Source of the DNA: Gnetum montanum
Lineage: Eukaryota; Streptophyta; Gnetopsida; Gnetales; Gnetaceae
Reading direction: 5' to 3'
Assembly: GCA_015680685.1 (NCBI GenBank)
Contig: MNCI01030702.1
Location: forward strand, 164,180-223,885
DNA length: 59,706 nt
Shown here in pieces: positions 22,672 to 35,829 of this stretch (the first letter of the stretch is position 1; each line of letters starts with the position of its first letter). The notes under the pieces are model-generated. The model was given only the letters and a program-made list of their open reading frames with translations. It was not told the DNA's origin and made no database searches. The position numbers and the translations under genes were made by a program.

Positions 22672-24110
22672 TTATTTCTTTTTCCTAAAATCCAAGTCTT
22701 GTGGCATCTCTTGAGTGAGAAGATATGTGAGGATGCCATTATACCATGTTGCTTTTTCAAGCATTTGTTCACTTATTACTCTAGTAAAGAGGAGTTCATA
22801 TGGAAATTGATCAGAGAGTAGGCTCTCCTCCAGTTTGTTATCCCATCTTAAATGAGAGAGATGATCAATAATCACATTCTTAGTCCCTTTTCGATCTACC
22901 ATAATAAGATTGAATTCCTACAAGATCATGAGTCACTGTATGACACAAGGGCTCACTGTCAGCTTATTCATGAGCAAGAGAATTGCACTATGGTTTGTAT
23001 GCATAAATAATTTGTAACCAAGCACATAGTGCTTGAACTTTTCTAGCGCATACATCACTACCATTAATTCTTTCTCCATGGTGGTGTAATTTAACTATGC
23101 TCCCACAATGCTTCGACTCATGCAGTGGATATAATATGGACATTTCTTAGTGTCCATTTGTGTGAGCATTACTCCCAAAGCATAGTTAGATGTGTCTATA
23201 ATGATATGAAATGATTTAGACCAATTTGGTGCGGGCAGGATTGGTGTTTCTATGAGTTTCTTTTTTAACTGTTGGAATGCATGTTCACATTTTTTGGTCC
23301 AAATGAAAGGTGCATCTTTCTTTGTGAGCTCTACCAATAGCTTTGCAATCTTAGAGAAATTCTCAATAAATTGTTGGTAGTAACCAGTGTGTCCAAGGAA
23401 TGACCAGACATCTTTAATGGTCTCTGGTTGGTGTGTTATTCCTTGGATGACCCTTATCATTTCTGGGTCTATCTCAATCCATTTTTGTGAAATTTGATGC
23501 CCTAGCACAATGACTTCTTAGACCATGAGATGACTCTTTTGCCAGTTGAGTCATAGGTTTGTCTCTACACATCTCTTTAGTACTTGCTCAAGTTAGTCCA
23601 AGGCTTGCTCAAAGATAGCTCCATAGGTGAAAAAGTCATCCATGAAGACTTCAACACCACTACTTATTTACTATTGAAAGATACTAAGGACCAAGCATTG
23701 AAATGTTGTAGGGGCGTTGCATAGGCCAAATGACATTTTACAATATGCAAAAGTCCCCCAAGGACTTGTGAATGTTGTCTTGGCCTGATCTTCGACTGTT
23801 ATTTGGATTTGGTTATAGCCACTATAATCATCCAAAAAGCAATAATAACAATTCTTGGATATGGTGTCTAATACTTAATCCATAAATGGCAAAGGAATGT
23901 GATGTTTAAATTTTTCCATATTTAATAGCTTAAAGTCTATGCAAACCTACCATTTACCATCCTTCTTTAGTACAATTATGAGTGGGCTAACCCACTCACT
24001 ATTCATAATTGGATAGACGAACTCCACCTTCAAGAGTTGCTCTATTTTTTCTTTGATAATTTGCTTCAATTTGGGGTTCAACTACCTCTGCAACTACCTT
24101 CTAAGCTTCA
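22672..24110 (-). pseudogene. Reverse transcriptase and RNase H of element C
   Basis: RT blocks in order: LDDYSGYNQIQI (about 23830), TFTSPWGTFAYCKMSFGLCN and APTTFQ (about 23740), and EVFMDDFFTYG with both active-site Asp (about 23640). Then comes the thumb/connection GHQISQKWIEIDPEMI...WSFLGHTGYYQQFI..FS (23510-23370). RNase H follows with IIIDTSNYALGVMLTQ (about 23200), TTMEKELMVVMYALEKFKHY and MHTNHSAILLLMN, ending VIIDHLSHLR (about 22850). Stops occur at several Trp and Gln codons. It is a decayed copy with catalytic residues mostly still visible. Confidence 0.88.
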
Positions 24111-24199
24111 TGGCTAGGTTAGTGTAGATGCAATGTTGGCATATCCTTGGATCGATTCCTGTTAACTCTGGATATGACCAAGCAAAGTTTGTGGACCAT

Positions 24200-25030
24200 T
24201 TATTCACCACATTCAACAACTTTTCTTTTTTTTTTAGGAGTAAGTTTGGCATTAATGATGACTAGTTTACAATTCTTTAAAAATGCATACTCCATACTGG
24301 CTGGTAAAGTCTTTACCTTTAAGGGCTTCTGCTTGAAGTGATTAGAGATTTTCAACTCTCCCCAACAAGTATCATCATCTTCATTAGAGAGTTGGAAATT
24401 AACTTGTTCAATTTTATTCATGCCTTCAACATATGCACATATTAGGCTCTCAGTTGGCTCCATGCATATTGTGCTACTATTTGAATCAACTATCAGCTAG
24501 TGGGTGCCCTCCTACTTTGTGGTTGCTACGTATAGACACCTTTGAATATTGATCTCTTGCACACATTGATTACATGCTTTAATGTATGTACTCTTGATTG
24601 ACCAAATCTTTTGTACGAAATTGCACCCATTATCGCTATATGCGATGCATGGAATACACTTCTTCTCAATCTTACCTAGCTCATTTTCCTTGGATATTTC
24701 TAGAGATAGGTTCCTTATACCGATTCATGCATCAACTGTGCTTAACCAAGCTATTCCTATAATGATAGGGAAGTCATATTTGCAAGTGTCCACCTTGATT
24801 ACTAGAAAACCATGAAGATAGGACCATGCACAAACCATGGTCACAATGTCCTCTACTAATCCCAAAGGGATAGTAATAGATTGATCTACTAATTCTACAT
24901 TGATGTTGCTCTTCTTAAGAGGGGGTAGGTTCCAAGCCTTGTACATATCATGGGAGATTAGGTTAACTCCAGAACTAGAATCAAGAAGAGCTTTGCATGG
25001 ATCTTATCTAGCAATCTGTAGATAAATGAG
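24200..25030 (-). pseudogene. Aspartic protease and protease-RT linker of element C
   Basis: Protease: CKALLDSSSGVNLISHDMYK at about 25000-24940, then ELVDQSITIPLGLVEDIV and FPIIIGIAWLSTVDA.IGI. The active site is D-S-S rather than D-S/T-G. The acidic linker (24463-24200) reads MEPTESLICAYVEGMNKIEQ... and ends KLVIINAKLTPKKKRKVVE before RT. The same linker is recognisable in element E (NLIIINVKYAN). Confidence 0.75.
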
Positions 25031-25049
25031 TGGACTTCCCAGGTCAGAT

Positions 25050-27574
25050 ATTTTTTTAGGAATATTGCTAGCCTTGATTTAGTCAAAAACAGCATGAGTT
25101 CGCATTACAATGGTGATCCTAGGTGGCACTTGGTTTGAAGGGTACTCAAAGGTATTTGATGTAGAGAATGAGGGTGATGGAGATGCAGCATGATTAGTTG
25201 GAGTAGGTTATGAGGGCTAGAGAGGACTGCTAGGCTGAAAGAAAGGTTGTTTCCTTTATCGGTTATCTAGACCACTTGGTTGAAAAACTGGTTGTGAGTG
25301 TATAGCCCTTGTAGCATTTCATTGTTGTAGTTGTGGAGGAATCTCACCCTACATAGATAGAGTAGGAGGTAATTGGGTTGAAGGTGGAGGTGTAGGTGTA
25401 GAGGGATGTGGAGGATGATACAGATATGGATATGGGTATTTCCCTCGAGTAGATGGCGAATGTGCTTGGTGGTATTTTGGAGGGTAATAGTGATGTTGGA
25501 ATGAGGCATTATTTGCAAAACTCCTAGGGGAGATAGGCTGCTGAACATAGTACTCGTATGGATCTGGTTGCCTATAAGGGTACTACTACCTTGGTGGTGG
25601 CATTCCCCACAATTGTGGTTGGTACCACTATTGGTATTGTTCATAAGGTTGTGGAGGAGTTCCTCTAGGATAGTAAGCTTATTGTTGCTGGTGGAACTAT
25701 CTTGGATTTTCTTGAGGGTAAGGCAATCGTCTTGGAGCTTGCCTATGTGCTAGGCAATAATTCAATGTGTATACTGCAGACTCTTGTAAGGGTGACACCA
25801 AAGGGAAACATCCATTTGGATGTTCATATTGGCATATGTCACATTTAGTTTCATCATTAGAGTCAGACTCCACAACTTCCTCTACTATAGCAACTTTGCC
25901 CTTACCTTTTTGGTAGGAACATTTAGCTTCTTTTCACCTTTGATGATTGTGATCACTATTTTGTTCTTTGGATTCCTTAGCAATCTTTAAAACAGTTTGA
26001 AATTTTTCATCCAAAGAGTCCCATAACTTGTCAACCTTTTCTAAAATATTAGAGATAGATTTTTGGATGGGCAAGGTCTTTCTATTTACGACTTCATCAA
26101 GTGGTGATTCCTCCTCATCACAAAATTAGATCTCTCATCTTCTAATGAATGGGTCCCTGTTATACTCTTCAACACTTTTCCTTTTTCATAGATCACCTTC
26201 TTCTTTTACCACCTACTCAATTAACCTTTAGATCTAACAAGCTCTCAGTTCAGATAATCTTCCTTGGGCATACATCCCAAGGGTTCTTCCAGTTTCTACT
26301 CTAAGCCCATCTATCATGTGATGGAGTTGTTTCCTGTAAGAGTAACCATGGCCAAGGCATCAATGTAGGAGTGAATAGTATCAGCCCATGGCAGCATCCA
26401 AGGGTTCATGTGCTTCTTGTTTCTAACCTTGGATTTTCCTTCTCAAATTAGACACTTTGGAGTACATCTAGTATTTGTGATTGAATAGTTCTAACATGGT
26501 ACTCCATCTGTGGATAGATTCTGACTCTAAAGACTGGTACTAGCTTTTAGCTTTCTTAATGAGTGTCCTTGGGAAAAGTTTAAGTTTTTACCACTCATTC
26601 TCTATGTTTTGTAAGGCATAGGTATCTTGAAAAGCTTGTAGATGTGTCTGCAGATTAGAATTTTATCTCCCCTCAAATCTTGGGATATTATTCATATCTA
26701 GACACTTGATTCGGCTATCCTTCATATGCTTGGTTGGGATTTTTACTACCTCTACAATGTTGAACATGCTTTAAGTCACCAATAGTGGTTCATTATCATT
26801 GCTACATTGATGACACCAATGATGGTTTCAGCCACCCCTTCGAGTCTAGTGGCCCCCATGGTCATTGTTATCTCGATGATCACATTCATCATCATTGTTT
26901 TGATGGTGGCTTCCATGAGAACTATCAAATGAAGAGGAATGTTTGAAAGAAGATGAAGAGGAAGGTGGACTGCCATTGCCACTACGGTGTCAGCCACCAC
27001 TCTTATGCTTGGTACGATCACCATCCTTAGATCCCTTATTGTTGTGATGTTTACCCGACTCCCTACCTTGGCTATCACTTTTTACTAAACCCAATTTATG
27101 AATAGTTGATCCCAGGGTTAGGCTCACATACTTACCATTAGTAGCAAGGGGTGGAAAATCTTCATGTTAAGAACCTTCCAAGGGAGGATCCTCATTGTCT
27201 TCTTGATCTAGTAGGAATAAGGGGATAGTGTAATGTTTCCCCTTTGTAGCTTCATGGAGTTTCTTCTGACATTGACCTCATTTACATTGTGTTTCAATGG
27301 GATAGTAGTTTCAAGTATCATATCCATCCACAATGTATTCTTCGTGAAGATCTGTTATGCCTAACTTCTTAAGGGGTTTGAATAGTATCCTAGGCACAAA
27401 TTGATTGGGAGGCAAGATGATGTTGCCCTCGCTATCATGCCATCTCATCTATTCATCCTAATGTAGGATGAAGGTGAAGTTTGGTACAAACTCATTTGGA
27501 TGAGTGTATACGACTTTGCATTCTTGTGGGACTAGTGGTTTGGTATCTTCGATCTTGTGAGAAGAAGAAGACAT
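25050..27574 (-). pseudogene. Gag of element C
   Basis: It starts at ATG 27574 (MSSSSHKIEDTKPLV), followed by the shared N-terminal block YTHPNEFVPNFTFILH. As in element A, a TAG falls right after the DE, before MRWHD. A Ser/His/Asp-rich stretch covers about 27060-26800. The capsid core is at about 26690-26220: LFPRTLIKKAKS.YQSLES, LELFNHKY, SLLH.CLGHGYSYRKQL and GRTLGMYAQGRLSELRA. The finger CDICQYEHPNGC is at 25845-25805, then a long Pro/Gln/Tyr-rich linker leads to the protease. Gag forms the virus-like particle that packages element RNA. Numerous stops; inactive. Confidence 0.8.
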
Positions 27575-27710
27575 TTTGCAAAATAAAACAAAATTATCAA
27601 TGTGCTTTTATAATTCTATGTATAGTGGGAATGATATTGACTTTGATGTTTGTATAATGATATTAATGATATTTACTTAAATATAAATAGCACACATTCC
27701 ACAAGCAAAG

Positions 27711-27729
27711 TCCCCAACAACGACACCAA
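27711..27729 (-). other. Primer binding site of element C (tRNA-Asp type)
   Basis: The minus strand reads TGGTGTCGTTGTTGGGGAC, inside the 5' LTR. It differs from the tRNA-Asp complement mainly by C-to-T changes at CpG or neighbouring cytosines. Confidence 0.75.
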
Positions 27730-28679
27730 TGATGAGCGGTGAGGTACCCCTACACCCAACCATACAAATCACGAAGCGTTCACATGCGATTTGGTCAAAT
27801 TTCATAGAATTTGTTATTTCTAGTGCACTATCCTTTTAGAAAGTGAATCTAGCCTTAAGGTCAATCATTATCTTCCCAATTACACTTGTGACATTTGTTG
27901 GTATGGTTAAGTGTAACTAAGGCATTCGATTTTTATCATTTTTTATGTTTTATAGTTGGGTGCTTGAAATGTAGATAAAAAGGAGTTTGATTAACTAATC
28001 TAAATTAACTAATTAACCAATCATTTAACTAATCCTAACATAAGTATTCATTCTCACTTTTTGTCCATGTCCTGAACCCACGTATCTGCTACTGGGCAAC
28101 CAAACACTATGCTACTAGGCATACCAAGTAATAATGCTACTGGGATTACCAAGCAAATACATATTACGCTTGAAGCAATCGTACTTATGTGTGTAATCTA
28201 TCTCACTTAATTGTCTCATTAATGTAATAACTAGGAAATATTTAATAATTAATTGAAAACATTTAATAACTAATTAGAAATAGTAAATGCATATATAAAG
28301 TAGCTAATCTATCCAAAGTGCTACAAGGTTTATCAGAAAGCCTGTCTTTATTGCCACACACACTATCATGCTTAGGTACAACAATGATTAAATAAAGATT
28401 TATACACTCAATAACTCCTACTGTGGGCACTTAGAGGAAAAATTCTAACTTTCAAATGGAAAAAATGTAAGAGCTCCATTGCAATTACAATCTACTATTG
28501 CCATAAATGTAGCTACAAGCGTGTGCTTATAGCTGAAAATCAATAAAATTGGCACTACATCGATAGGGCCTTGTTGATGCATGGTAAGATGTGTTGACTA
28601 GGCCTCATCAACGATGCCTAGTTGATGAGGTGACGTCGACAAGGCCTCATCAATGCAACCAACTTAATGCAACTCATCA
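27730..28679 (-). mobile_element. 5' LTR of element C
   Basis: 950 bp, from tgatgagcgg to aactcatca, followed by the target duplication tcatt. It matches the interrupted 3' LTR at 14597-16284 throughout. U3 (28555-28670) carries the ggcctcatcaatg / ggccttgttgatg repeats. Confidence 0.9.
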
Positions 28680-28689
28680 TCATTCATGA

Positions 28690-31600
28690 AGCCAATCAAT
28701 GGATATGACTATTATATGTTTAAGAAATGTCATTATGAAGGACACAATAGCATTGGCTTGATTCTTATTGTTGAAAAAGAGGACATGTTCCTCATTTGAA
28801 ATACCTAAGAACTTTATGTTTACTTACATAGAAGGTGGAACATTTAAATCTTTAAAAGTGATGACATAATTGTATCAAATTCTATAAAAATCATGAGTAT
28901 AGGTAGTAGCACCTCTACTAAGGTTTACAACAATTGGTTCCAAGGAACCCAAAGAATTTTGATCCAAAGCTCCTAGTTTATTTTGTATTTCTCCACCAAG
29001 TTAGGATTAATGGTTTGGATATTTTTCATGGTGATAAAAACTTGCAATTAATACATATGCATAGAAAGCACAATAAGGTTTGAAGACTAGTGTTTATGGC
29101 CAATGAAAAGGGTATTGCTATGTTATTTCCACATCTCTTAGATAGCAATACTATTAATGACATTTAAGAAAATGTAAGATACATGGAGAGAGGAGGTATT
29201 CAAACTTGAGTTAAGTTGAAGTAGTGAATTAATCATTTACATAAACATGCAACATTTAAATAGATGTCCCGTTTCTTCTACCTCTTATTAGAAGGGAGCA
29301 CATGTCACATCCAAGAACATGTCATGTTCTAATAACTTGATCTTCATTGGAACAACACCATATCAAAGTATCCATAGAAAGAATTTTATTTTTCTGGAAA
29401 CATGCCTTTTCATTTAGTTAATCCTATTTTCTTAAGACAAGGTTAGGATGATGATGATGTCTTTCCATATGCTCAATCATTGTGCATAGAACATATATGT
29501 AGTGCTCATTAATTTCTTCATTAAGTATAATAATAGGAAAATTTTGAGATTATTTAATACTTGTAACATAGACATGATATCATAATGAAACCTAGATATA
29601 GGCATTGGCACATAATCCATTAAGAGAATATCCTTCTACATATATCTAACAAGTTTAATTCATGGGGTTGTGTTAGAGGAGTAAATGCATCGCACAATAT
29701 GAATCTTGGTTATTTGACTACTATCTTGAAAGGTGAATAACCTGAGATCCTTTTGCCTATGTCAACCAAATATCCAAGCTTCACCTTTATCATTGGATGA
29801 TTTTTTAAAATTCATTCATAATAAAAAGAAAAGGAAAATTGATCATAATGTAATAACTAATCATGCTAATAAGAATAGATGTAGTTAACATAATTCTTAC
29901 TCTTGATGATAGGAAAATATTGAGTTAAGATTTTATTGATCTTTGAACCTTATTAAGCTATGACTATTTGAAAGTGATTTATGCTATAATTGGATAAGGA
30001 CACCTAGGTAAACATCTTTAGGGGATTTGAATATTATATACTATTCATGATTAATAACAACTTTGATCATTAGATTTTGTTAAAAAATTAAACCTTTGAT
30101 TACTTCCAATTGATGACTAGGCATACTTTGCCTAAAAAATTTTATAACACATTCTTGATTGATAGTGCATCTTATAAATAGATTCAAGTTATAATTAACA
30201 TATCATCAACATAATGTAAAATACATATGTTAATATGCCAGAATTCTAACTAATGACACCTTAATTTTTGAGGTACATTTTTGTTATTTTGTTAATAATG
30301 ATGAACAATTACGAAGATAGGGATATTGTTAACACAAGACATGTAAAGTTTTCAAGAAACTATATAATTTTTCATCATCAACAATCGAGAAACTCACAAT
30401 TTTTTTAATTTGATATAGAGATTGACAAAGGAGTGATTAAAATATTTTTGTATCATAAAAATCTCCCAACTAACATAAGCATAGGTTTTTGCAATATCTA
30501 GCTTTAAGAAGATAATAAGGAAGTGGTGGATTTTAAATGAGTGCATAGTCTTATGATTCAAGATGATTTGATCCTAGGTAAAGTTTTTTTATATAAATCT
30601 AGCTTACAAAGAATAAATGACCAAGGGAATAATGAGAAATAGGTGAACTACTAAAATCTTTGAAAGAATTATAAAATCATCTTTATATCCTTACAAATGA
30701 ACAAATATCTAAGAATTCTAAAAGGAAGGTTTTTCTTTACATTAACTAAAAATTAACAAAATTTGCATCATGTCCTGCACCTTTAGCACTATTGATGAAC
30801 ATGCAACTAAGATATGATAGGAATATTTTATTCTTTTCACAAATATGTGTCCACCTCACTTTCACTTTTGTATTGAATCTAACTTTGATGAAATTATTAA
30901 TATGATTGAACTAAGACCTATAACAATCTAATGTAAGATTGTCAATAAGAGAAGAGAGTTTATCCTCCATCACCATTCTCCACCAATTTTTACTTTTTAA
31001 AATTAGTTGTTATTTCTCCATGTTAAAGGGGTGAGTTAGGCATAGAAACTTATCCTCATGATGTGCTCTTTATGAATATTCATGGTGTTGAAAAAACTAA
31101 ACATCTACATTTGCTCAAATACATGTACATATCAATGTTTCATGTAGAGAACGTCTAACAATGAGCCTATAATCTTCGTGAATAAATTCATACATTAAAA
31201 AAAATTGGCTTTGATTTTTTTTATTTTGAGTGGATTTTGGCATCCAAAAGTATTAAATTTATTTTAATAATGATGATGAAAGCAGAATATAGATATATAA
31301 AACTTACTACCTTAAACAATGAAGAAAAACTAAAAAATAAACATTTTGTTTCTTGGAATAAAAATCATAATGCAACAATGATAACAATAAATTAAACTCT
31401 GATAGCTAGACCCAAAACATAACCTATCCTTTTCCTACATGAGTTTTTGTGAAGAGATAGATCGTTGTTTATCTGCAGTTTCTTCAAATCATCTTCATTT
31501 TTTTTATATCTTTTTCATTCTTCTTTTCGGTGGCTTTCTTGGAATAGTGCTATAGCAACCTTTTTTATAGGCTCATTATTTAATCTTATTTGCACATATC

Positions 31601-31900
31601 GAAACCATCTAAGAAACCATCTTTGTAATTTATCTAAAATAGTTTATATCTTCTAGTAAGATTCAATGTTCATCTAATCATTCACATTATAGTGACACAG
31701 ATATGTTGGTCATGCCTATTTTGTATTGCCCAACATATATATACTTCACTTTAATTTTTATATGTCATTCTTGAGGAACAAGTAGAAATTTATCATTAAT
31801 AGTTTTCTCACAAAAACAATTTGACTATAGGTACATCCCAAGACATAGAATCAACATGATGTTTTAGAAGAACTTAAGAAAAACATAATAATGTCTTAGA
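28690..31900 (-). pseudogene. Decayed L1-type LINE (RT and 3' zinc-finger region)
   Basis: Read on the minus strand. About 30960-30780 has YRS.FNHI.NFIKV and GAGHDANF, weakly like the start of a LINE RT. About 30500-30440 has FLKLDIAKTYAYVSWEIF, the LINE RT motif normally LKLDxxKAYDxVxWxFL. About 30220-30190 has HYVDDMLII at the catalytic (F/Y)xDD position. About 29410-29240 has KIKFFLWIL...VPMKIKLLEHD...CAPF..EVEETGHLFKCC, the zf-RVT domain that ends plant L1 elements. Stops and frameshifts are frequent. Element C inserted at or near its 3' end. The 5' limit is unclear; 31010-31800 is assigned because a related copy occurs at 52440-52700. Confidence 0.7.
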
Positions 31901-33950
31901 AGTTTGACTTAAATTGGTAGCCTCTTGCTTGCAAATCCATGTCAAACAATGAACTAATCACTTGAAATTAAAAGTAATAACTTGCATGTAGTTTGTATGA
32001 TAAGAATAAACGATAGTAAAACTAATATTTTATTTAGACAATCTAGGAAATTTTAATCATATTATATTAAATTAGAGATAAACCACTTCATCGCTTTTCT
32101 CATCACTCACTGGCTTAATGCTCATTTGACTTAGTTGGGTCCCATTTGCTAAATGACTAAAAGCCCAAACTCTTTTTGAGGAGTTGTACCTAGGCCTTAC
32201 AACTTGAGAAATCAGTAGATTATCATTACTCTAAATGATGGTCCCTATTAAAGTAGCATTAAAAATTTCTTTAAAATTGGAGTGTTGGATTCCAAAAAAT
32301 GAATAACAATTAAAAAAATTAAAATGCATCATATCATCAATATAGAAGGTAGAGTCTAAAAAAATACTAATAAGTTTTAGGTTGACTTTTTTAGGTTTTT
32401 ATTGTTACAACTAATCCTACAAAACCTCTCCTCTAGCATAGGAAAAGGATTATACCTTCCCATTATTTAAAAGTGTCCTCATTGTTTTTCACTTCTTACT
32501 AAAATGTTTTTTCATAAGAAGAAGATAACTCTTTCCAAAGAAAAATTAATTCAACAATTAAAAATAAGAAGCAAGTTGCAACATAAACTATAACTTTTCC
32601 AAAAATTTAAACATACAAAAAATTTAGAATTTTATATTTTTCCTTCTTAAAAAATATTAGGGAATTATAACTAGTTATCATAATGTTTAATTCCAAGGGT
32701 AAAAATCTGTATAAGATCCAAGCAATACCATTCATCATGGAGATTGTTATCAACATGTACTTAAGACTCCTTTATTATCACTCTTCTTTGTTATCATAAA
32801 GAGTATGATGAAACCAAATAGTTGCATGTAATAATTCCAATATCCATGAGAGCACTAATTAGTAAAGTAAGAATAGGATTACACAATCTCCAACTTGAAA
32901 TAAGAAGATGAAATAATGAGCAACATTAAGATAGAATATGTCGATTATGTCTATTAGAAGTGGTAGAAGATGAAAATGTATTATTAGAATGTTGTTGAAT
33001 ATAATTCTTTAGAAGAAAATGACAAATCTCAAATTAGTCTTTGTATGAACTATTTAAGTTGTTAGTATTAGTTCTAAGGAATTATATAGAAAACATGTTC
33101 AAGTTGCATGAATACTAGAGATATCTATAAAACTTAGTATTTTTGCTATTGATGTATTTTGGACAAGTTCATTTATCAATAAATCCTTTAGGTTTACATA
33201 GATGTAGTAAAATATTAGTGCATGTATTAGAAATAGATTAAAAAATTCTCTAAATATGTACCAATTACAAAAAGGTTAAAAAACATATGTTTGCATCTGC
33301 ATAGAAATATTTTCTTTCTTCATTTTGCATCTTTCACATTTTTTCATATGGTATAATATTTACTCATGGAACATAAGAAACATTACAACTATAAGAAGCA
33401 ATAGAAATTATTGGTTCTCATTATCTACAAGGAGTAAGATTATGAAATTTATATTTTTTAAATCCTTGAAAAACTTTATACAAGGTTTAAAAATAACGTA
33501 ATGAAAAAGACATTAAAAAAGTGAAGCTCTCTTTAGGTTGTTTTAAGTTGTTTAAAATAACACTAATTTTCATAATAATATTTTGTAAAGCTATATCTCA
33601 TATTGTTTCCATGAATATTAGGTTTTACGAGAAGTAAGAATAATATAAATCACTCAAAAATGAAGATATAATTAATTTCTTAACTGTTGCTTATTCCACT
33701 AAAATTTCAAGTATCAAAAAATCATGTAGTTTGCAAACATTAAATTCAAAACTCTATATCATTTAGAAATAACAAAATTGATGGATGGAATGATACTAGT
33801 AAAAGTATCAGTAGATAGAATGCTAGCAGGTAGACTGTTAGTAGGTAGACTGCTAGTGATGAGGCATTTACCAATTACTCTAGTTTACCTATAACTTTCA
33901 CTAGTTAGTGGCTATACATCATTGGAATTATATATAATTGAGTGTCAATG
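31900..33950. other. Unassigned AT-rich DNA
   Basis: Very AT-rich sequence without a readable coding frame. It could be the eroded 5' part of the LINE or other repeat debris. A short array of gtagactg(c/t)tag(t/c)ag units lies at 33810-33860. Confidence 0.4.
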
Positions 33951-35824
33951 ATGATGAATTTTTTTGTAATATCTTGTTCTTGGATATCATGGCAAACATC
34001 AAATATACGTTACATTCAACATTATGCATAAATAAAATAATAGGAAAAATGTAGAAAGAAAAAGAAAAGAATGATGTATTAATGTATAATAATGTATATG
34101 GATTACACTATGAGGATTTCTTTAGTTTATCTTCTTTCAGTATCTATCCCTTAGAGGCTAGCCAACACTACCATCATAGCTAGGCCTATAACCAACAAGA
34201 AGGAATGGCTAGTCACCTTCATCTCTTACTTCACTTGTCACCTATTACTTATCTTTACAAACTCTACAACTCCATGCTAACATGAACTCTAATGCTTGAG
34301 TATAAATACCTTAAGCCAAATCCCCAAAGCTCACCTTGAGAGACATGCCCATTTTTACAATGCATCTTTTCAAGTCTTATCATAACCATTATGACACTTG
34401 TTATGAAGAGACACCATCTTTATTATGCAGTAGCACCATTCAAGAATTGGATGTGATAACCTACCCCCCTTAGGTTTCATTTGTCCTCAAATGAGTTCAT
34501 GCTAATGACCTTTCTCTAGCTTCAGTGCTTCTTCAATGCTCCAATGCTCTAATACTTTAATTTCTCCCTTTTTCTTGAGGTTGAATATCTTAATTTTCTC
34601 TTAATTATTCTGCAAATAAAATATAGGTGAGAAGAATATGTGGGAATTAAATCTTATTTTATCAATACTTACCTCATTTTTTAAGATAATGAAAAGAGGT
34701 TAATTAAAGCTCTACTAATGACTAGTCCTAACTAGGGTTACATAAAGTGTAACTCATATCTAGTTACCCAGGTCAAGGTAGGGCAAATCCTTATTTCCAA
34801 CTTTCATTACCCTAGTTATTGTACTTATCTAATTAAAATATAAATTAAATAATGGAGAGAATAGGAAGATTATAAATAAAAGTAATGTAAAGAGTCTCCC
34901 TGATCTTCATCAACTTAGGGAATTAATGATAGTATCTGTAGTTCCACCTAAAGGGAGATATGGCTAGACGACTTTATTCAAGATGATAGGGCTTTATTTT
35001 GCTTCTTAATTTCTTCCTTAGAAATTAACTCTAATAGCTTTGTAACTTAGAAGAATTGGGCATCATACTTGATGTAGTTTAGGATCTTGATAAAAAATGA
35101 TGTTGATCCATCTTCATTAGTCATAGTAACATAATTAGCAAATTGTGATTCTTGATGAATACTAACCATCAACATCATTTGTTCTTGAATTCTAGATTTG
35201 ACTTGTTTACTAAAGTCTCTACAAAAGATTAATGACACTCAATTGGTATTAGTATGGGTTAGGAATAACTTATTTTTCAAAATTTTCTTTATTTGGTTAA
35301 TTAATTAGGCCACTTAACAAAGTGTAACATCTGGACATGTACACAACTATCCACATTGTGATTCCTATCATAGGCTAATCTATATGGCTCAAAAGAAAAA
35401 TTTTCACAAGAACCTTTTTGCTTATAAATGTCTTTGTATCCGATCATTTCCAAATTGAAGATAATAATTCCCTTGGTAATACTTATTGTAAGCATAAGAC
35501 ATCAACATTCAAATCTTGTAATTTTGCTAAGATGCACAGGCAACAATACTTATGTCAATTTGAGGCTCATGATGGACATAGTGGATGTTGTCTTTCACTA
35601 AATAGAGATCTTGCAAGCATGTTGTATGTTGCAACTTTCATTCTTGTTCTTAGATTCTTTACTTGGTCATTTCTCCTCATGGGTATCATATACGTTGTTG
35701 GAACAAGATTATGATTCTTGATGATGTTCTACTTCATGATTTAGGTATAGGTTGAATTGGTATACAGGTTCATGATCATTTTTCTTTACCAACTAATATT
35801 CTAATTGATTTTGGATCGGTAACA
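33950..35824 (-). mobile_element. Probable chromovirus (Ty3/gypsy) 3' end fragment
   Basis: On the minus strand 34500-34464 reads CTCATTTGAGGACAAATGAA then CCTAAGGGGGG. This is the phrase that precedes the 3' LTR of many plant chromoviruses: end of pol, then polypurine tract (recalled pattern). The LTR would start at 34463 (TAGGTTATCACATCC, with TG changed to TA) and run left to an undefined end near 33950. 34500-35824 would be remains of its internal region, although the short frames there (35495-35301, 35238-35047, minus) are not recognisable. A plus-strand TATA-like tataaata at 34301 does not fit this orientation and weakens the call. Confidence 0.35.
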
Positions 35825-35829
35825 ATTAG

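Larger units (their letters stand above)
14597..28679 (-). mobile_element. Element C: full-length Ty3/gypsy retrotransposon with extra ORF
   Basis: A complete 14.1-kb insertion with target duplication tcatt at 14592-14596 and 28680-28684. Order on the minus strand: 5' LTR 27730-28679, tRNA-Asp-like PBS, gag from 27574, CX2CX3HX3C finger 25845-25805, protease, RT, RNase H, integrase to about 21650, internal purine tract 21445-21460, non-coding block, an extra ORF about 19325-16500, terminal purine tract 16285-16298, and 3' LTR 14597-16284 (interrupted by a solo LTR). PR-RT-RH-IN order and PBS type indicate a plant Athila/Tat-like Ty3/gypsy lineage. All ORFs contain stops, so it is dead. Differences between its two LTRs are mostly C/T and G/A. 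Confidence 0.92.

Noticed and set aside
29150-30300. Copia-type RT suggested by YVDDMLII
   Set aside because: The upstream motif LKLDIAKTYAYVSW and the downstream zf-RVT block are LINE features. Spacing from the LKLD motif to YVDD fits a LINE RT.
35418-35714. 98-codon plus-strand frame
   Set aside because: No recognisable motif, in repeat-derived DNA, with no supporting start context or neighbour.
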